Positions 61,359-64,000 of a stretch of DNA of 64,000 nt are shown in pieces. A model generated the notes under the pieces. It had not been told where the DNA came from, made no database searches, and saw nothing but the letters and a program-made list of their open reading frames with translations. The DNA comes from Leisingera sp. ANG-M1 (lineage in GTDB: Bacteria; Pseudomonadota; Alphaproteobacteria; Rhodobacterales; Rhodobacteraceae), in the NCBI RefSeq assembly GCF_000813745.1, contig NZ_JWLC01000027.1, forward strand, positions 124,878-188,877. The letters are read 5' to 3'. Every line of letters starts with the position of its first letter. The first letter of the stretch is position 1. A program made the translations under genes and the position numbers.

Positions 61359-61728
61359 GCTGCAGTTCAATTCAACCCTGGTGGCGAATGAGGGCGTGAC
61401 AGCGCTCTTGTGACCCGTTAGGTTGTTCTTAACGTCCGCAAAAATGCGGCGAGTCAGAAGGCCGAGCAGTGGCCGTCACGCAATTCGAAGATCTCTCCGC
61501 GCCAGTGGTTTCGCGGGTGGCGGAGCTTTGTTGTGTGTGGCTTGTGCTTGATCCCCAATATCTGCTAGGGACGGCGAAATACCGCGGGTTTCACCTCAGA
61601 ATGAGGCCTTATTTTGTGGCGTTTGACGCTTTTTTGGATGACGCAACAACCTCTGCGCGGTAGGATTATGTGAATAGGACAGGAATAAGCCCTTTGCGGG
61701 AAGGGCGGGTAACACAGGCGGTAAGAGC
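61359..61728 (+). promoter_or_regulatory. ftsA-ftsZ intergenic control region
   Basis: 370 bases, unusually long for genes otherwise packed together, so ftsZ likely has its own promoter(s). A CtrA-like site lies at 61418-61433. A 64-codon open frame (61469-61663) has no ribosome site or recognisable sequence and is not accepted. Confidence 0.5.
61418..61433 (+). promoter_or_regulatory. CtrA-like site upstream of ftsZ
   Basis: TTAG-GTTGTTC-TTAAC, one mismatch from the TTAA-N7-TTAAC consensus. CtrA represses ftsZ in Caulobacter; in Rhodobacterales CtrA mostly controls motility and gene transfer agents, so a role here is uncertain. Confidence 0.4.
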
Positions 61729-63441
61729 ATGACGTTGAATCTATCGATGCCCGGGCAGGAAGAGTTGAAGCCGAAGATCACGGTGTTTGGTGTCGGCGGG
61801 GCCGGCGGCAACGCTGTCAACAACATGATCGAGAAAGAGCTCGACGGCGTTGAATTCGTCGTGGCCAACACCGACGCGCAGGCGCTGCAGCAGAGCGCGG
61901 CCAAGGCCCGCATCCAGCTGGGTGTGAAAGTCACCGAGGGCCTGGGTGCAGGCGCCCGCCCGCAGGTGGGCTCGGCCGCGGCTGAGGAAAGCATCGAGCA
62001 GATCGTCGATCACCTGGCAGGCGCGCATATGTGCTTCATCACCGCGGGCATGGGCGGCGGCACCGGCACCGGTGCGGCGCCGATCATCGCGCAGGCCGCG
62101 CGTGAGCTGGGCGTGCTGACCGTGGGTGTTGTTACCAAGCCGTTCCAGTTCGAAGGCCTGAAGCGGATGCGCCAGGCCGAAGCCGGCGTTGAAAGCCTGC
62201 AGCGCGTTGTCGACACGCTGATCATCATTCCGAACCAGAACCTGTTCCGCCTGGCCAACGAGAAGACCACCTTCACCGAGGCGTTCTCGATGGCGGATGA
62301 TGTTCTGTACCAGGGTGTCAAAGGCGTCACTGACCTGATGGTGCGCCCGGGCCTGATCAACCTCGACTTTGCCGACGTGCGTGCGGTGATGGACGAGATG
62401 GGCAAGGCGATGATGGGCACCGGCGAGGGCGAGGGCGAGGACCGCGCGGTCCAGGCTGCCGAGAAGGCGATTGCCAACCCGCTGCTGGACGAGATCAGCC
62501 TGAAAGGCGCCAAGGGCGTGCTGATCAACATCACCGGCTCGCACGACCTGACCCTGTTCGAACTGGACGAAGCCGCCAACCGCATCCGCGAGGAAGTGGA
62601 CCCGGACGCCAACATCATTGTCGGCTCGACCCTGGACACCGGCATGGAAGGCAAGATGCGTGTGTCCGTTGTGGCCACCGGCATCGATGCGACCGACGTG
62701 AACACCGAAATGCCGGTGCCGCGCCGTCCGATGTCGGCGCCGCTGCGCCAGACCGTGACCGTCGAGGAAACCCGCGCCGCCGCACCGCTGGAGCTGGAAA
62801 CCCCGGTTGCCGCACCCGCTGCTGCTGAGGCCGCACCGGCTCCGGCAGCCGAGGCTGCGGAAGCAGCGCCCGCACTGGAAGAGCCGTCTCTGTTTGCCGA
62901 GATGAACGCTGAACAGGCCGCGGCCCAGGAACAGGCCGAGGATATCTTTGAAGAGGTTGAGCCGATGGGCGACGACGGCCTGCCGCCGCCGGCCTATCAG
63001 CCGCAGGTGCCGGAATTCCGTCCGCAGGCGGATGCAGTAGAAGCGCAGCCGGAAGCCTCTTTCGTGGCGCCAAAGGCGCCTGCGCCGGGCACTCCGTCGC
63101 CGCAGGCTCTGGAGCGTCTGCAGGCAGCTGCCCAGCGGGTGCAGACCCCACAGCCGCAGCAGCAGCGCCCGGCTGCAGCCCCTGCAGCGTCCGCGCCGCA
63201 ACCGCAACCGCAGCAGCAGCAGCCTGAAGGCCAACGCCGTTTCGGTCTCAATTCGCTGATCCATCGGATGACCGGCAGCGCCGAAACCTCGGCCGTCAAG
63301 CAGCAGCCGCAGGCAGCGCGGCAGCAGCCCGCTATGCAGGCACCGGCCCCCGCTGCACAGCCGCAGCAGGTGCAGCAGCAGGCGGATCCGGACCAGGAAC
63401 GGATCGAAATCCCCGCTTTCCTGCGCCGCCAGGCCAATTAA
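61729..63441 (+). CDS. ftsZ: Cell division GTPase FtsZ
   Basis: A 570-residue tubulin homologue that forms the Z-ring. The GTP signature GGGTGTG is at 109-115, and the catalytic T7 loop NLDFADV at 211-217. The core ends near residue 325; after it comes a long Ala/Pro/Gln-rich disordered linker (about 325-555), then the conserved peptide [13 protein letters not shown] that binds FtsA and other partners. Long linkers are usual in alphaproteobacteria; E. coli FtsZ has 383 residues. Confidence 0.97.
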   Translation: MTLNLSMPGQEELKPKITVFGVGGAGGNAVNNMIEKELDGVEFVVANTDAQALQQSAAKARIQLGVKVTEGLGAGARPQVGSAAAEESIEQIVDHLAGAHMCFITAGMGGGTGTGAAPIIAQAARELGVLTVGVVTKPFQFEGLKRMRQAEAGVESLQRVVDTLIIIPNQNLFRLANEKTTFTEAFSMADDVLYQGVKGVTDLMVRPGLINLDFADVRAVMDEMGKAMMGTGEGEGEDRAVQAAEKAIANPLLDEISLKGAKGVLINITGSHDLTLFELDEAANRIREEVDPDANIIVGSTLDTGMEGKMRVSVVATGIDATDVNTEMPVPRRPMSAPLRQTVTVEETRAAAPLELETPVAAPAAAEAAPAPAAEAAEAAPALEEPSLFAEMNAEQAAAQEQAEDIFEEVEPMGDDGLPPPAYQPQVPEFRPQADAVEAQPEASFVAPKAPAPGTPSPQALERLQAAAQRVQTPQPQQQRPAAAPAASAPQPQPQQQQPEGQRRFGLNSLIHRMTGSAETSAVKQQPQAARQQPAMQAPAPAAQPQQVQQQADPDQERIEIPAFLRRQAN

Positions 63442-63463
63442 AGGTTCACAAAGCGCATTGAGG

Positions 63464-63486
63464 AAGCCGCCTTAGGGCGGCTTTTT
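63464..63486 (+). terminator. Intrinsic terminator after ftsZ
   Basis: AAGCCGCC and GGCGGCTT arms with a TTAG loop, then a five-T run. It separates ftsZ from lpxC. Confidence 0.87.
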
Positions 63487-63652
63487 CTTGTTTAAATGCA
63501 TAGGGTTGCTTGGATCTGAGCGGCGTTTTGCCTATCTGTTACAGGCATGTTTCAATCCGTTACAAAGATTGAGTTGTGCCTTTTTTTGCAAAACCTTAAC
63601 TCTCGTTCGCAACACGGCCCCCGAGGCCGGAAACAGCGGAACGAGGCGCAAC

Positions 63653-64000
63653 GTGCAGAATACGCTCAAGGCATCGGTGGCATTCGAAGGGGTCGGCCTG
63701 CATTCCGGCAAGCCTGCTCGCATGGTTCTGATCCCGGCTCCGGCGGGGCACGGCATCGTCTTCAAACGCACCGATATTGCTTTGGGCAACACGCTGCTTC
63801 CCGCCCGCTGGGACCTGGTTGAGCGCAGCCCGCTGTGCACCCGGCTGGTCAATGAGGCCGGCGTGAGCGTCTCAACAATCGAGCACATCATGGCGGCCCT
63901 GGCGGGCTGCGGCGTGCACAACGCGCTGATCGAGATCGACGGCCCGGAAGTGCCGATCGTTGATGGCTCCTCGGCTCCGTTTGTGCGCGGCATCATGCAG
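63653..64000 (+). CDS. lpxC: UDP-3-O-acyl-GlcNAc deacetylase LpxC (5' part)
   Basis: The first 116 codons, running off the window edge. Translation gives NTLKASVAFEGVGLHSGKPA, RTDIALGNTLLPARWDLVE and STIEHIMAALAGCGVHNALIEIDGPEVPIVDGSSAPF, which contains the first zinc histidine (EHIMAAL) and the hallmark DGSSAPF. LpxC is the committed step of lipid A synthesis. Start is GTG 63653 with GAGG 6 bases upstream. Its place after ftsZ is the normal end of the dcw region. Confidence 0.93.
   Translation, partial: MQNTLKASVAFEGVGLHSGKPARMVLIPAPAGHGIVFKRTDIALGNTLLPARWDLVERSPLCTRLVNEAGVSVSTIEHIMAALAGCGVHNALIEIDGPEVPIVDGSSAPFVRGIMQ

Noticed and set aside
61469-61663. A 64-codon frame in the ftsA-ftsZ gap
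   Set aside because: GTG start without a ribosome site, no recognisable sequence, and it occupies an expected promoter region.

Overview
The window looks like a chromosome segment of a marine Roseobacter-group alphaproteobacterium (Rhodobacteraceae, probably near Leisingera/Phaeobacter/Ruegeria). The basis is high-GC DNA, the split histidine operon order, a DUF1127 gene followed by anti-Shine-Dalgarno stem-loops of the CcsR/cuckoo type known from Rhodobacterales, pyruvate carboxylase, and a complete alphaproteobacterial dcw cluster. The genus is inferred; no 16S or other decisive marker is present.

Region by region: 1-1137 holds the end of biotin synthesis (bioG 3' part, bioC). 1321-6745 is a glycine betaine/proline-type ABC importer with two paralogous binding proteins, an ATPase and one permease made of two fused permease units. 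6868-10460 carries NnrU, DUF2478, tRNA-Tyr, RlmB, a YHS-domain protein and a CoA-binding protein. 10849-18032 (minus strand) holds hisB-hisH, hisA and hisF-hisE, with small secreted or membrane proteins, a WGR protein and a divergent peroxiredoxin-like/AraC pair in between. 18235-20204 has a stand-alone Lrp/AsnC sensor domain and a class III aminotransferase.

20383-25236 is the accessory segment. Three near-identical tRNA-Gly(GCC) units (two in tandem, one 2.6 kb away) bracket an NaeI-type restriction-modification set (C5-cytosine methylase, NaeI-like nuclease, Vsr). Next to it lie a 57-residue exported-looking mini-protein and a 524-residue protein with a peptidoglycan-binding-like N-terminus and membrane-inserting hydrophobic segments, a candidate effector.

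25372-37632 holds pyc, a BLUF photoreceptor, an FMN-dependent alpha-hydroxy acid oxidase, a membrane diguanylate cyclase, PcrA/UvrD helicase, a DMT transporter, a CpdA-like phosphodiesterase, and DUF1127 with four stem-loops each showing CTCCTCCTCCC in the loop. 37990-39054 is Mrp.

39132-64000 is the division/cell wall (dcw) cluster: mraZ-rsmH-ftsL-ftsI-murE-murF-mraY-murD-[three minus-strand genes]-ftsW-murG-murC-DUF2484-[two small membrane-protein loci]-murB-ddl-ftsQ-ftsA-ftsZ-lpxC (5' part). These genes make lipid II, flip and polymerise septal peptidoglycan, and build the Z-ring; lpxC commits to lipid A. Upstream of mraZ is an unusual array of TGGG boxes at 9-10 bp pitch (predicted MraZ sites) and a long leader ending in a strong terminator, the arrangement of the UpsM sRNA in Rhodobacter. 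No CRISPR array, insertion sequence, rRNA or replication origin was seen.
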